Assembly: GCF_003944765.1 (NCBI RefSeq)
Contig: NZ_RWIU01000008.1
Location: 124,001 to 188,000 of the forward strand
DNA length: 64,000 nucleotides
Direction of reading: 5' to 3'
From: Hymenobacter perfusus
GTDB lineage: Bacteria > Bacteroidota > Bacteroidia > Cytophagales > Hymenobacteraceae
This document shows positions 7,748 through 16,257 of this stretch, piece after piece; positions within the stretch are counted from its first letter, which is position 1, and each line of letters opens with the position of its first letter. A program made the translations under genes and the position numbers. The notes beneath the pieces are model-generated. The model was not told the origin of the DNA. It saw nothing but the letters and a program-made list of their open reading frames with translations, and did not search any database.

Positions 7748-10366
7748 TTACCCCACAGCGGGCATCTCCACGTTGTTGAAGCGGATGCCGCCGTCTTCCA
7801 GCACGGCTTCCACCACGGCATCCTTGCTCACGCGTCCCGAGAGGATGTCTTTCGACAGCTCGTTGAGCACCAGGCGCTGGATGACGCGTTTGAGCGGCCG
7901 GGCCCCGAAGGTGGGGTCGAAGCCCTGCTCGCCGAGGAAGTCGAGCACCTCATCGGAGGCGGCCAGGCGGATGCCGGCTTCTTCCAGGCGCTGCTGAATC
8001 TGGCGGAACTGGATGTCCACGATCTTGCGGATTTCCTTGCGTTTGAGTGGCTGGAACATCACGATTTCGTCGATGCGGTTCAGGAACTCGGGGCGCATGT
8101 GCTGCTTGAGGCGCTCCACCACTTCCTCGCGGGTGCGGTCCACCACCTCGTCATGGTTGTACTCGTTCAGCTCCTTGAAATTGTGCTGAATGATGTCGGC
8201 CCCCGTGTTCGAGGTCATGATGATGATGGTGTTCTTGAAGTTCGCCACCCGGCCCTTGTTGTCGGTAAGGCGGCCGTCGTCGAGCACTTGCAGCAGGATG
8301 TTGAACACATCGGGATGGGCTTTCTCGATTTCGTCGAGCAGCACCACCGAGTACGGCTTGCGACGCACGGCCTCGGTGAGCTGCCCCCCTTCGTCGTAGC
8401 CCACGTAGCCAGGAGGCGCCCCAATCAGGCGCGACACGGCATGGCGCTCCTGAAACTCGCTCATGTCGATGCGTACCATGGCGTTTTCATCGTTGAACAG
8501 GTATTCGGCCAGGGCCTTGGCCAGTTCGGTTTTGCCCACGCCGGTCGTGCCCAGGAAAATGAACGAGCCGATGGGCCGCTTGGGGTCCTGCAAGCCCGCA
8601 CGGGAGCGGCGCACGGCGTCCGAAATGGCCGCAATGGCCTCCGACTGGCCGGCCACGCGCTTGCCCAGCTCGGCCTCCAGGTTCAGCAGCTTCTCGCGGT
8701 CCGACTGCAACATTTTGCTCACCGGAATACCGGTCCACTTGGCCACCACATCGGCAATATCCTCCTGGGTCACCACTTCTTGCAGCATCGAGCCGCTTTC
8801 CTTGCCCTTGTCGGCTTCGGCTTGGGTTTGCAACTCTTTCAGCTTGGTTTCAGCTTCCTGAATCTTGCCGTAGCGCAACTCAGCCACCCGGCCGTAGTCG
8901 CCCTGACGCTCGGCTTGGTCGGCTTCTAGTTTGTAGCGCTCAATGTTCTCCTTCTCGGTCTGGATGCTGGTGAGGGCCGATTTCTCGTTTTCCCACTGCG
9001 CTTTCAGGTCGTCTCGGCGGGAGGAGAGGTCGGCAATGTCCTTGTTGAGCACGGCTTCCCGGTCGTGGTTTTCCTCGCGCCGGATGGCTTCGCGCTCAAT
9101 TTCCAGCTGCATAATGCGGCGCTGCACCTCATCCAGTTCCACGGGCATGGAGTTCAGCTCGATGCGGAGCTTGGCAGCGGCCTCGTCCATCAGGTCAATG
9201 GCCTTGTCGGGCAGGAAACGGTCGGTGATGTAGCGGCTGCTCAACTCCACGGCGGCAATAACGGCGTCGTCGGTGATGCGCACGCCGTGGTGCAGCTCGT
9301 ACTTCTCCTTGATGCCGCGCATGATGCTGATGGCGTCCTCCACGGTGGGCTCGTCCACCATTACGGCCTGGAAGCGGCGCTCCAGGGCCTTGTCCTTCTC
9401 AATGTACTTCTGGTACTCCTTGAGCGTGGTGGCCCCGATGGCGTGCAGCTCGCCGCGGGCCAGCGCCGGCTTGAGTAGGTTGGCCGCGTCCATGGCGCCC
9501 TCGCCGCCCGCGCCGGCCCCGATGAGCGTGTGCATCTCGTCAATGAACAGGATAATCTGCCCGTCCGAGTCGGTTACTTCCTTGATAACGGCCTTGAGGC
9601 GCTCCTCAAACTCGCCCTTGTACTTGGCCCCGGCAATGAGCAAACCCATATCCAGGCTCATAATCACCTTGTCGCGCAGGTTTTCGGGCACATCGCCGGC
9701 CACAATGCGCTGGGCCAGGCCCTCCACAATGGCGGTTTTGCCCACGCCTGGTTCGCCCAGCAGCACGGGGTTGTTCTTGGTGCGCCGACTCAGTATTTGC
9801 AGCACCCGGCGGATTTCCTCGTCGCGGCCGATTACCGGGTCCATCTTGCCGGTGCGCACCTGCTCGTTGAGGTTGCGGGAATAGCGGTTGAGGCTCTGGT
9901 ACTGGTCCTCGGCCGACTGCGACGTGACCTTGCGGCCCCCGCGCAGCTCCAGAATGGCCGCTTTCAGGTCTTTCTCGTTGAAGCCGGCGTCCTTCATCAG
10001 GGTAGCTACGGCGTCCTTGCCACCTAGCAGCCCCAGCAGCAGGTGCTCCACCGACACATATTCATCGTCGAACTCCTTCAGAAAGCCGGTAGCACGTTGC
10101 AGCGCGGCGGCGGCTTCGTTGGAGAGGTAGGGCGAGCCCCCGTTTACTCTGGGATAGGCGGCCACGATGGCATCGAGGCGGGGTGTGAGGATGTTCAGGT
10201 TCACGCCCAGCTTCTTGGCCAGAAACGACAACACATTCTCGTCGCTTTGGAACAGGCCCTTCAGCAGGTGGCCGGTTTCAATGGCCTGCTGCTGGTTGGC
10301 GCCGGCAATTTCGGTGGCCTTCTGCACGGCCTCCTGCGCCTTGATGGTATAGTTATTAAAGTTCAT
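7748..10366 (-). CDS. clpB: ATP-dependent disaggregase ClpB
   Basis: The 872-aa product is full length for ClpB. It has the double Clp N domain (from MNFNNYTIKAQEA), the first AAA+ module with Walker A GEPGVGKT at residues 204-211 and Walker B ILFIDEMHTL, the long coiled-coil middle domain, and the second AAA+ module with GTTGVGKT near residue 605 and VVLLDEIEKAH. The C-terminus has the ClpB pattern FDPTFGARPLKRVIQ. With DnaK it extracts and refolds proteins from heat-induced aggregates in the cytoplasm. It is monocistronic, with a 231-bp upstream spacer before the divergent DUF3010 gene that must hold its promoter. I could not recognise a specific heat-shock operator there. Confidence 0.97.
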   Translation of the reverse strand: MNFNNYTIKAQEAVQKATEIAGANQQQAIETGHLLKGLFQSDENVLSFLAKKLGVNLNILTPRLDAIVAAYPRVNGGSPYLSNEAAAALQRATGFLKEFDDEYVSVEHLLLGLLGGKDAVATLMKDAGFNEKDLKAAILELRGGRKVTSQSAEDQYQSLNRYSRNLNEQVRTGKMDPVIGRDEEIRRVLQILSRRTKNNPVLLGEPGVGKTAIVEGLAQRIVAGDVPENLRDKVIMSLDMGLLIAGAKYKGEFEERLKAVIKEVTDSDGQIILFIDEMHTLIGAGAGGEGAMDAANLLKPALARGELHAIGATTLKEYQKYIEKDKALERRFQAVMVDEPTVEDAISIMRGIKEKYELHHGVRITDDAVIAAVELSSRYITDRFLPDKAIDLMDEAAAKLRIELNSMPVELDEVQRRIMQLEIEREAIRREENHDREAVLNKDIADLSSRRDDLKAQWENEKSALTSIQTEKENIERYKLEADQAERQGDYGRVAELRYGKIQEAETKLKELQTQAEADKGKESGSMLQEVVTQEDIADVVAKWTGIPVSKMLQSDREKLLNLEAELGKRVAGQSEAIAAISDAVRRSRAGLQDPKRPIGSFIFLGTTGVGKTELAKALAEYLFNDENAMVRIDMSEFQERHAVSRLIGAPPGYVGYDEGGQLTEAVRRKPYSVVLLDEIEKAHPDVFNILLQVLDDGRLTDNKGRVANFKNTIIIMTSNTGADIIQHNFKELNEYNHDEVVDRTREEVVERLKQHMRPEFLNRIDEIVMFQPLKRKEIRKIVDIQFRQIQQRLEEAGIRLAASDEVLDFLGEQGFDPTFGARPLKRVIQRLVLNELSKDILSGRVSKDAVVEAVLEDGGIRFNNVEMPAVG

Positions 10367-10597
10367 GGTTTGCTTTCGTCGTAGAGTGAGACTTCGCAGT
10401 GAAAGATTCTACGAGGGGACTAGCAAACAGGGTGCGAGAGGGGTTTTGCTGACTTTTTGGCGGGAAAATTATTTAATAGGAATGCTAAACCCGACAAAAT
10501 TTCACATTGAAACATTGTGAGTATTACAGCATAATTCCCTTTTGATAGGGGAAGGATAGTATATTGCCACAAAAATTCAGCAAATCACAAAGCTTAA

Positions 10598-11008
10598 ATG
10601 CGAGTACTTGGAATTGACATAAGTGGTAAGTCCGCAATTTTCTGTGGGATAGAAAAATCAGGTGATGATTTTTTAGATATTACCGGAAGTCTTAAAAAAC
10701 TGGATTTGAAGAATGATGAAGATTGTACAGAGGTGCGCGAATTCGCAGAAATTGTTCGTTCTTATTTTGATGAATCACATTTTAATTCAGTTGCAATTCT
10801 TAAAAGAAGTAAAAATGGTCAATTTGCTTCCTCACCTATTTCATTCAAAATTGAAGGTTTAATTCAAATTAATAGCAGCATGAATGTAGTTTTCATTGCT
10901 CCGGCTACTCTTACAGCATTTTACAAGAAATACACATTAGGCTTCTCTGCTCAATTTGCCTATCAATCAAAAGCAGCAAATCTCGCATTTTACTTGGCTG
11001 CCAAATGA
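10598..11008 (+). CDS. DUF3010 family protein, RNase H-like fold (first gene of kinase cassette)
   Basis: The 136-aa protein begins MRVLGIDISGKSAIF, a first strand with Asp7 as in RNase H/RuvC-like folds. It continues with LKNDEDCTEVREF, LKRSKNGQFASSPISFK and IEGLIQI, the conserved blocks I associate with DUF3010. The biochemical role of that family is not established. Codon use is strongly AT-rich, unlike clpB next door. The stop overlaps the ATG of the following kinase by 4 bp (ATGA), so the two are translationally coupled and probably work together. The assignment rests on remembered family patterns; the nuclease-like fold is inference. Confidence 0.7.
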   Translation: MRVLGIDISGKSAIFCGIEKSGDDFLDITGSLKKLDLKNDEDCTEVREFAEIVRSYFDESHFNSVAILKRSKNGQFASSPISFKIEGLIQINSSMNVVFIAPATLTAFYKKYTLGFSAQFAYQSKAANLAFYLAAK

Positions 11009-12105
11009 TACTAGACTCCTTACAGGATAGCATGGTTGACACTCCTGTAAAGGATTTTGTCAGAGCTCAAACTGATGTTATTATAGACGGATACTCGGCC
11101 ACTGGAGCTAACGGAGACGTATATTTTGGCACACGAAAAATATTGTCAGATAGAGTTGCTCTTAAATTTTATTATTACAATCCTATAGCGCCAATACATC
11201 AGGAGCCTGTTCTATTGAAAGAAATAAAGCACAAAAATATAATTGAAATTTACGATGCTAGAGTTATTGACAATAAATATGCATATTTTCTAACTCCAGA
11301 GATAAGTGGAGGCGACTTGCAAAGTTATTTAGACAGCAACGCTCTGTCAATACAATCTGCCATTAGTATAACAAGGGGCATCTTACAAGGGCTAGCTGAA
11401 TTGCACAAGCACCCTAACAATCTTTTGCACAGAGATTTAAAGCCTGATAATATATTAATCAACAAGCATAACCTTGAACCATGTATAGCTGACTTCGGCT
11501 CAATTATTAGACTGCCTGATTCATCGGCGCATGCTTCCGTTTCAAAAAATAACTTCTTCTACCAACCTTGCGAAGCCGTCAAGGACAAAATATACACTAA
11601 ACAATCAGACCTTTATCAAGTTGGTATTATTCTATTTAGGATGCTTGGAGGCCACTTTCCCATGTTCCCCCAGGCATGGCTAAATAAAGTGGAGCAAAAA
11701 GAGTACGATAGTATTCAAGGCGGATACGAAAAATGGACTTTTATAGAAAGAGTTATTGAGAAAAAGATTGTAACGGGCAAACTACTCAGTTATGACAGCT
11801 TACCTTTCTACGTAGATGACAAGCTAAAGAAAATCGTAAAAAAGGCCACACATATTGATTATAAGAAAAGATATGCAACATGTGTAGAATTCCAAAAAGC
11901 CTTATTCGACTATGGGAAAGATGCCATCGACTGGGTAAACAACAGCGGAATTGTTCATGCAAAGAGAAAAGACGGCACCGAATTCAAGATTTCACCAGAT
12001 GGCACGAGTTTCAAGCTAGAAACTCTCAAAGGCACGAGCCCTTGGAGAAGGAATAATCAACATGACGGAAAATTAAAATCAATTATAGCACTGATAAATA
12101 AATAG
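11005..12105 (+). CDS. Eukaryotic-like Ser/Thr protein kinase coupled to DUF3010
   Basis: The 366-aa product is a soluble protein kinase. It shows VALKF with Lys54, the catalytic loop HRDLKPDN at 142-149, DFG at 163-165, and a later helix KQSDLYQVGIILFRMLGG matching subdomain IX. The Gly-rich loop is weak (GYSATGANGDVYFG) and the usual APE is degenerate (QPCEA). After the kinase fold a ~65-residue tail follows, containing the short beta-like segment KRKDGTEFKISPDG. There are no transmembrane or PASTA domains, unlike PknB. It overlaps the DUF3010 gene by 4 bp and shares its AT-rich composition. A defence or stress-signalling role is inference from the island context. Confidence 0.85.
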   Translation: MILDSLQDSMVDTPVKDFVRAQTDVIIDGYSATGANGDVYFGTRKILSDRVALKFYYYNPIAPIHQEPVLLKEIKHKNIIEIYDARVIDNKYAYFLTPEISGGDLQSYLDSNALSIQSAISITRGILQGLAELHKHPNNLLHRDLKPDNILINKHNLEPCIADFGSIIRLPDSSAHASVSKNNFFYQPCEAVKDKIYTKQSDLYQVGIILFRMLGGHFPMFPQAWLNKVEQKEYDSIQGGYEKWTFIERVIEKKIVTGKLLSYDSLPFYVDDKLKKIVKKATHIDYKKRYATCVEFQKALFDYGKDAIDWVNNSGIVHAKRKDGTEFKISPDGTSFKLETLKGTSPWRRNNQHDGKLKSIIALINK

Positions 12106-12310
12106 CCACAACTTTAGCAACATCATTGTTCGCGAGCCATACAGAAGCTCCCGTTTCTTCAGCGGTGGGGGCAGCGGGCGGGGAAACTATCCAACCCGAA
12201 TCCGCAGAACCCCAGCCGCAGCGTGTCGCTGAGGGCATTCAAAACTAGCGGAGTATAAGACGGTTCCCAACGGTGGTTTTTGCTGATGCTTCACAACCGA
12301 GGAAGCATAC

Positions 12311-12349
12311 AGAAACGCCCCGAAACCAGAGTGGCTTCGGGGCGTTTCT
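12311..12349. terminator. Hairpin terminator between kinase and membrane-protein genes
   Basis: A perfect 14-bp stem (12311-12324 with 12336-12349) has an 11-nt loop and short A/T flanks. It lies between convergent genes ending at 12105 and 12371. The 205 bp before it (12106-12310) holds no convincing gene. Confidence 0.65.
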
Positions 12350-12370
12350 ATTACGTTCAACCAAGCTTTG

Positions 12371-12835
12371 CTACCCAACCGGCTGGCTCAAATCTACACT
12401 AGCCCCCGCCGCCCGCCGAAACAACAGCCCTGCCGCAACCCAGAGGCCGGCAAAGACCGTGTTGAGCACAATCACCCAGAGCACGCCCATATTCAGCTCG
12501 GGCCGCTTGATGAGTAGCGCCACGAACGGCACGGCAAACTGCGTAAGCGCTGCTCCGAACATGGCTTTGGCCATTCCTTGCGGCTGGAGTTTCGCCACCA
12601 CGGCCCCAACGAAGCCCACGGCCAGTACCGCGCCGTACAGGAGGTTCATGGGGTTGTCTTCGCTGCCGATAAAGCCCACGGCCAGATTGCCCCACACCAG
12701 CAGGAGGGAAGCCGCCACCGCTATACCAGCGGCCAGTTTGTACGCGCCGCTGCGGTTCCGGCTGGCTACTAGCAGATACAACAGGCCCATGATCAGCAGC
12801 AGGATGCCGGCCATCACAAATTTCGATACAGTCAT
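12371..12835 (-). CDS. Four-helix membrane protein, paralog of the upstream gene
   Basis: Start ATG 12835 (MTVSKFVMAGILLLIMG) is chosen because it opens directly into the first membrane helix; the longer frame overlaps the neighbour's 3' end. The 154-aa product has four predicted helices and a conserved loop GSEDNPMNLLYG, followed by LQPQGMAKAMF. The same order appears in the 191-aa protein encoded just upstream. It ends FRRAAGASVDLSQPVG. I cannot name the family. Its position 44 bp downstream of the paralog, on the same strand, suggests one operon created by tandem duplication. Confidence 0.7.
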   Translation of the reverse strand: MTVSKFVMAGILLLIMGLLYLLVASRNRSGAYKLAAGIAVAASLLLVWGNLAVGFIGSEDNPMNLLYGAVLAVGFVGAVVAKLQPQGMAKAMFGAALTQFAVPFVALLIKRPELNMGVLWVIVLNTVFAGLWVAAGLLFRRAAGASVDLSQPVG

Positions 12836-12879
12836 ACTGGGTGCTGAGTAGAGTCTGGGAATGAGAGGGAATAGACCTG

Positions 12880-13455
12880 TTAAGCCAGCTGCCGATTCGG
12901 AGTTGTGCCGGCAGCATCGGCGCGGCGAAACAGCCAGCCCGAAACGGCCCAGATAGCGGCGAAAACAGCGTTGAATGCCGCTACCGTGGCTAGGTGTACC
13001 GAGGGCTCGGCGGCGGCACCCGTAGGCTTCCACACAAACAGCCCGATCAAGGTAACTGCCACGTAGGTCAGCGACGCCGCGAACATGGCGTTAGACATGC
13101 CCCGCGGCCGAAACCGAGCGACGATGGCTCCGATAAGCGCCACCAGCAGCACGGTGCCGTACAGTAGGTTCACCGGGTTGTCCTCACTCCCCACCAGACC
13201 GACGGCCGCGTTGGCCCACACCAGCATCAGGCCGGCCACTACGCCCACCCCAACGCCCAGCTTGTAGGCAGTGCTGTTCCACTTCCGCGCAAGCAGGACG
13301 TACGTGGCACCCGTCCCGAAAAGCAACACGCCCGCAAACACAAAATCAGAGAACGTCCAGTTTACTTCCCGGGTAAACTGCATGGCCACCAGGGGAATGA
13401 GCAGGAGCAGGCCGGTAACCAGCGCAACGATAGAAAGGCTTTTGGAGAGTGACAT
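12880..13455 (-). CDS. Five-helix membrane protein (tandem paralog)
   Basis: The 191-aa protein has an extra N-terminal helix (SIVALVTGLLLLIPLVAM) and then the same four-helix core as the downstream gene, with AYKLGVGVGV, GSEDNPVNLLYG, RPRGMSNAMF and WLFRRADAAG. The invariant loop GSEDNPxNLLYG between helices is the likely functional site. It is inner-membrane by composition, with few charges outside the loops. It heads a two-gene unit with its paralog. Function unknown. Confidence 0.7.
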   Translation of the reverse strand: MSLSKSLSIVALVTGLLLLIPLVAMQFTREVNWTFSDFVFAGVLLFGTGATYVLLARKWNSTAYKLGVGVGVVAGLMLVWANAAVGLVGSEDNPVNLLYGTVLLVALIGAIVARFRPRGMSNAMFAASLTYVAVTLIGLFVWKPTGAAAEPSVHLATVAAFNAVFAAIWAVSGWLFRRADAAGTTPNRQLA

Positions 13456-13723
13456 GACCGAAGTTTTGTGAGGAATGAAAAGAGAATATTTTCAGAGAGG
13501 AATGTTTCGTGGGCAGCGTGTGTGAAGCGTGCCAGCAGTAACCACCTGAATAATGAAACAGCGTCAAAAAGCAAGGCTCCGGTACGGGTTGGTGGCGCTG
13601 ATACAGAGCCCGCAAAAGGCGACATGTTGTAGCGTGATACAAAGGATGTAAAAGAACTTTGTATTTCAAAGTATAGAACCGGCATTTTGTTATAGATGAA
13701 ATAAATTACTCATTGAATGGGCC

Positions 13724-15328
13724 TTACAAGGCTGGGCGCTGATGTAGATGGATTGTTCGCTCCACGCCAAGCCGCTGCAGAAACGCTTCATCGTGCGACA
13801 CGACCAGCAGGGTGCCGCGGTAGTCGTGGAGGGCGGCGGCCAGGATTTCCAGGTTCTGCAGGTCGAGGTTGTTGGTGGGTTCGTCCAGGATAATGAGGTC
13901 GGGGGCGTGGTGGCTGAGGTGCAGGCAGCACAGGAGCAGGCGCATCTTCTCGCCGCCGCTGAGCGTGCTGCAGGGCTTGTCCCAGTAGGGGGCCGTAAAC
14001 AGGAACCGCGTGAGCCAGATTTTTACCGCATGCTCCTGCAGCCCCGCCGTGTTGAACTGCTGAGCCTGCGCGTACACAGAAAGCCGGGGGTGCAGCAGCG
14101 AATACTCCTGATCAATGAACACGGCCTTGCTGGCCGCCCGCAGCAGGGTGCCGCGGGTGGGTTCCAGCTCGCCAAGCAGCAGCCGCAGCAGCGTGGTTTT
14201 GCCGGAACCATTCAGGCCCCGCAACGCCAGCCGCTCGCCGCTCAGGATCTGGAAGCTCAAGTCTTCGGGCCACAGCAAGCCAGCTGCATAGCCGTAGTTG
14301 AGGCCGTGGGCCGCGAACAGGGTTTTGCCCCGGTGCAGGCCCGAGTCATCGAAACCGAACTTCATCTTGTCGAGGTCGGGCAACTCCTGCCGTAGCTCCT
14401 GCAACTCCTGCGCCAGGGCCCCCACCTTTTCGGCATGGATGCCCTTGAGGCGGGAGGAGCTGTTTTCGGCGCTATTGCGCATCATGTTGAGCACAATGGT
14501 GGGCAGGCCGGCTTTGGCCTGGTGCTTCCGGCCCCGGGCATCGAGCTTGTGCTTGCGCTCCAGCGCCTCCCGCTCGGTTTCGCGAGCTTTGCGCAGGGCC
14601 GACGTGCGACTCTGCACGTCCTGCTGTAAGGCGTTGCTTTCCGCCTGCTTCTGCTCCAGGTAGAACTCGTACGTGCCGCCGTACAGCGTCAGGCCACGCT
14701 TGCTCAGCTCACACACCGCGTCGAGCAAAAGCAGTAGCTGCCGGTCGTGGCTGACGACCAGCAAGGCGCTGGCGGTGGTCCGGATGAAATGATAGAGCTG
14801 CTGCCGGCCGGCCGTGTCGAGGTGGTTGCTGGGCTCGTCGAGTAGCACCAGCGCAGGCTGGTGCAGGCTGAGGCCGGCCAGGAAGACCTTGGTTTTCTGC
14901 CCGCCGCTGAGGCCCGCCAGGGGTTGGGTAAGTGGCACCCCAGCCAACCCCCAGTGGTGGAGGGCGTCATGGGCGCGCTCTTCCAGCGTCCAGTCGTCGT
15001 CGAGTGTGGTGAGGTTGGCTTCCGTGGCCTGGCCATCGAGAATTTCGTGCAGGGCCGTCAGCTGGGCATCAATGCGCAGTGCCTGGGCCACCGTCCAGGT
15101 ATCAAACTGCCCGAAATGCTGGGGCACATAATACGGCGCGGAATCGGCGTGCACGAGCCCGGTGGTGGGTGTCAGCTCACCGGCTATCAGTTGCACTAAA
15201 GTGGATTTGCCGACGCCGTTGTTGCCGATGAGGGCGACTTTCTGGTGGGCTCCAACGGTCAGGTTCAGACCGTCGAAGAGCACGTCTTTGTTGGGGTGCG
15301 CGTACCCGAGATGTTGTAATACCAGCAT
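13724..15328 (-). CDS. ABC-F family ATP-binding protein
   Basis: Start ATG 15328 (MLVLQHLGYAHPNKDVLF) begins directly in the first nucleotide-binding domain; the longer frame adds 18 residues with no family support. The 534-aa product carries two ABC modules on one chain: Walker A GNNGVGKST and GLNGSGKTT, signatures LSGGQKTKVF and LSGGEKMRLL, Walker B VLLDEPSNHLD and LIILDEPTNNLD. There are no membrane segments. A charged linker (ALERKHKLDARGRKHQAKAG) separates the modules. This is the ABC-F layout of ribosome-associated translation factors, some of which protect against ribosome-targeting antibiotics. Which subgroup this belongs to cannot be settled by eye. Confidence 0.88.
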   Translation of the reverse strand: MLVLQHLGYAHPNKDVLFDGLNLTVGAHQKVALIGNNGVGKSTLVQLIAGELTPTTGLVHADSAPYYVPQHFGQFDTWTVAQALRIDAQLTALHEILDGQATEANLTTLDDDWTLEERAHDALHHWGLAGVPLTQPLAGLSGGQKTKVFLAGLSLHQPALVLLDEPSNHLDTAGRQQLYHFIRTTASALLVVSHDRQLLLLLDAVCELSKRGLTLYGGTYEFYLEQKQAESNALQQDVQSRTSALRKARETEREALERKHKLDARGRKHQAKAGLPTIVLNMMRNSAENSSSRLKGIHAEKVGALAQELQELRQELPDLDKMKFGFDDSGLHRGKTLFAAHGLNYGYAAGLLWPEDLSFQILSGERLALRGLNGSGKTTLLRLLLGELEPTRGTLLRAASKAVFIDQEYSLLHPRLSVYAQAQQFNTAGLQEHAVKIWLTRFLFTAPYWDKPCSTLSGGEKMRLLLCCLHLSHHAPDLIILDEPTNNLDLQNLEILAAALHDYRGTLLVVSHDEAFLQRLGVERTIHLHQRPAL

Positions 15329-15491
15329 GAGTTCTTTCGCAAAAAGCAGCACAATACAGCCAACTCGCCGGGAGTTGGCCATTCGGTTCCGGAAAGAAAT
15401 CAGCTATTACATACGCTGGGGGGAGAGGAGGTGAGCAGGCAAAAATAGGCGTTAACGCGCAATGCGTCACCGGATACGGTTTGCAGGCTCG

Positions 15492-15893
15492 CTATTCGGC
15501 CAACTCCCTGTTCTTATGCAGCCAGTCGAAGATCAGCTGGTCTACGGCCGACACTTGCGGGCGGTGGCGGTAAGTGAGCCAGACCACTTCCTCGATTTCG
15601 GCGGCAGGCTGCAGCTGGCCGGTGTAGGTGGCAGCGTAGAGTGTCATCTGCACCAGCACGCCATCGGGGTGGCCGTGTGCGGGGGCCGTGAACACGCCGC
15701 GCAACTGCAGGCTGGCCGGGTCCAGCGTCACGGTCAGCTCCTCCCGGATTTCGCGCAGCAGCGTGTCGGCGTTGGTTTCGCCCGGCTCGCGCTTGCCGCC
15801 GGGCAGGTAGTACCGGTCTTTGCCCCGGCTGCGGGTGCTGAGGAGGCGGCCCTCGTACAGGTGCAGCCAGGCAATTTTGTCGATGAGGGACAT
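15492..15893 (-). CDS. Nudix hydrolase
   Basis: The 133-aa product contains a complete Nudix box (GGKREPGETNADTLLREIR, then EEL), with the metal-binding REIREEL glutamates intact. The fold is otherwise a single Nudix domain starting MSLIDKIAWLHL. It should cleave a nucleoside diphosphate linked to another group; the substrate cannot be read from the motif. The gene stands alone, downstream of the TPR lipoprotein's divergent promoter region and upstream (same strand) of the ABC-F gene. Confidence 0.88.
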   Translation of the reverse strand: MSLIDKIAWLHLYEGRLLSTRSRGKDRYYLPGGKREPGETNADTLLREIREELTVTLDPASLQLRGVFTAPAHGHPDGVLVQMTLYAATYTGQLQPAAEIEEVVWLTYRHRPQVSAVDQLIFDWLHKNRELAE

Positions 15894-16257
15894 GGGGCAA
15901 CGAAGAATAAGCAGCGGAAATCTACGCCGAAGCCGTTGATTCAGCTACTAGTCAGCTCCCCAGTAACCCCCACTGCTATGACTGTCAATTACCTCCTCGG
16001 TACCCTGAAGGACGTTACCCGCCGCGAAATAGGCGGCCGGAGGTGGCCTTGTGCGTTTATGCGGCAAAGGCAAAAGCAGCGGGACTTTTCATTGTTATTT
16101 TTGAATATTTTATGTACTATATATTAGGCGGCCGGTTGAGGCGCGAAAACCGTGGCGGGCGGCCCCGAAGAGGCTGCCGGCTCGCGGAGAGGCCTCCATT
16201 TGGGCTGTGCGCAGGAGGGTTGCCCGGATAGTTGGCGAGCCATAATATAGATGGAGT
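15894..16257. other. Intergenic region between Nudix and TPR lipoprotein genes
   Basis: These 364 bp separate two divergent genes. An ATG at 15978 opens a 49-codon frame starting MTVNYLLGTLKDVTRR, but it has no recognisable family and a basic, low-complexity tail, so I leave it uncalled. The last 120 bp must contain the promoter for the lipoprotein gene at 16258. No hairpin or repeat was recognised. Confidence 0.4.

Noticed and set aside
7427..8929. 500-codon plus-strand frame opposite clpB
   Set aside because: It is the antisense of a well-supported ClpB coding region and has His/Val-rich low-complexity content.
15978..16127. 49-codon frame MTVNYLLGTLKDVTRR
   Set aside because: No homology recognised; basic tail and position in a promoter gap suggest chance, though a small gene cannot be excluded.
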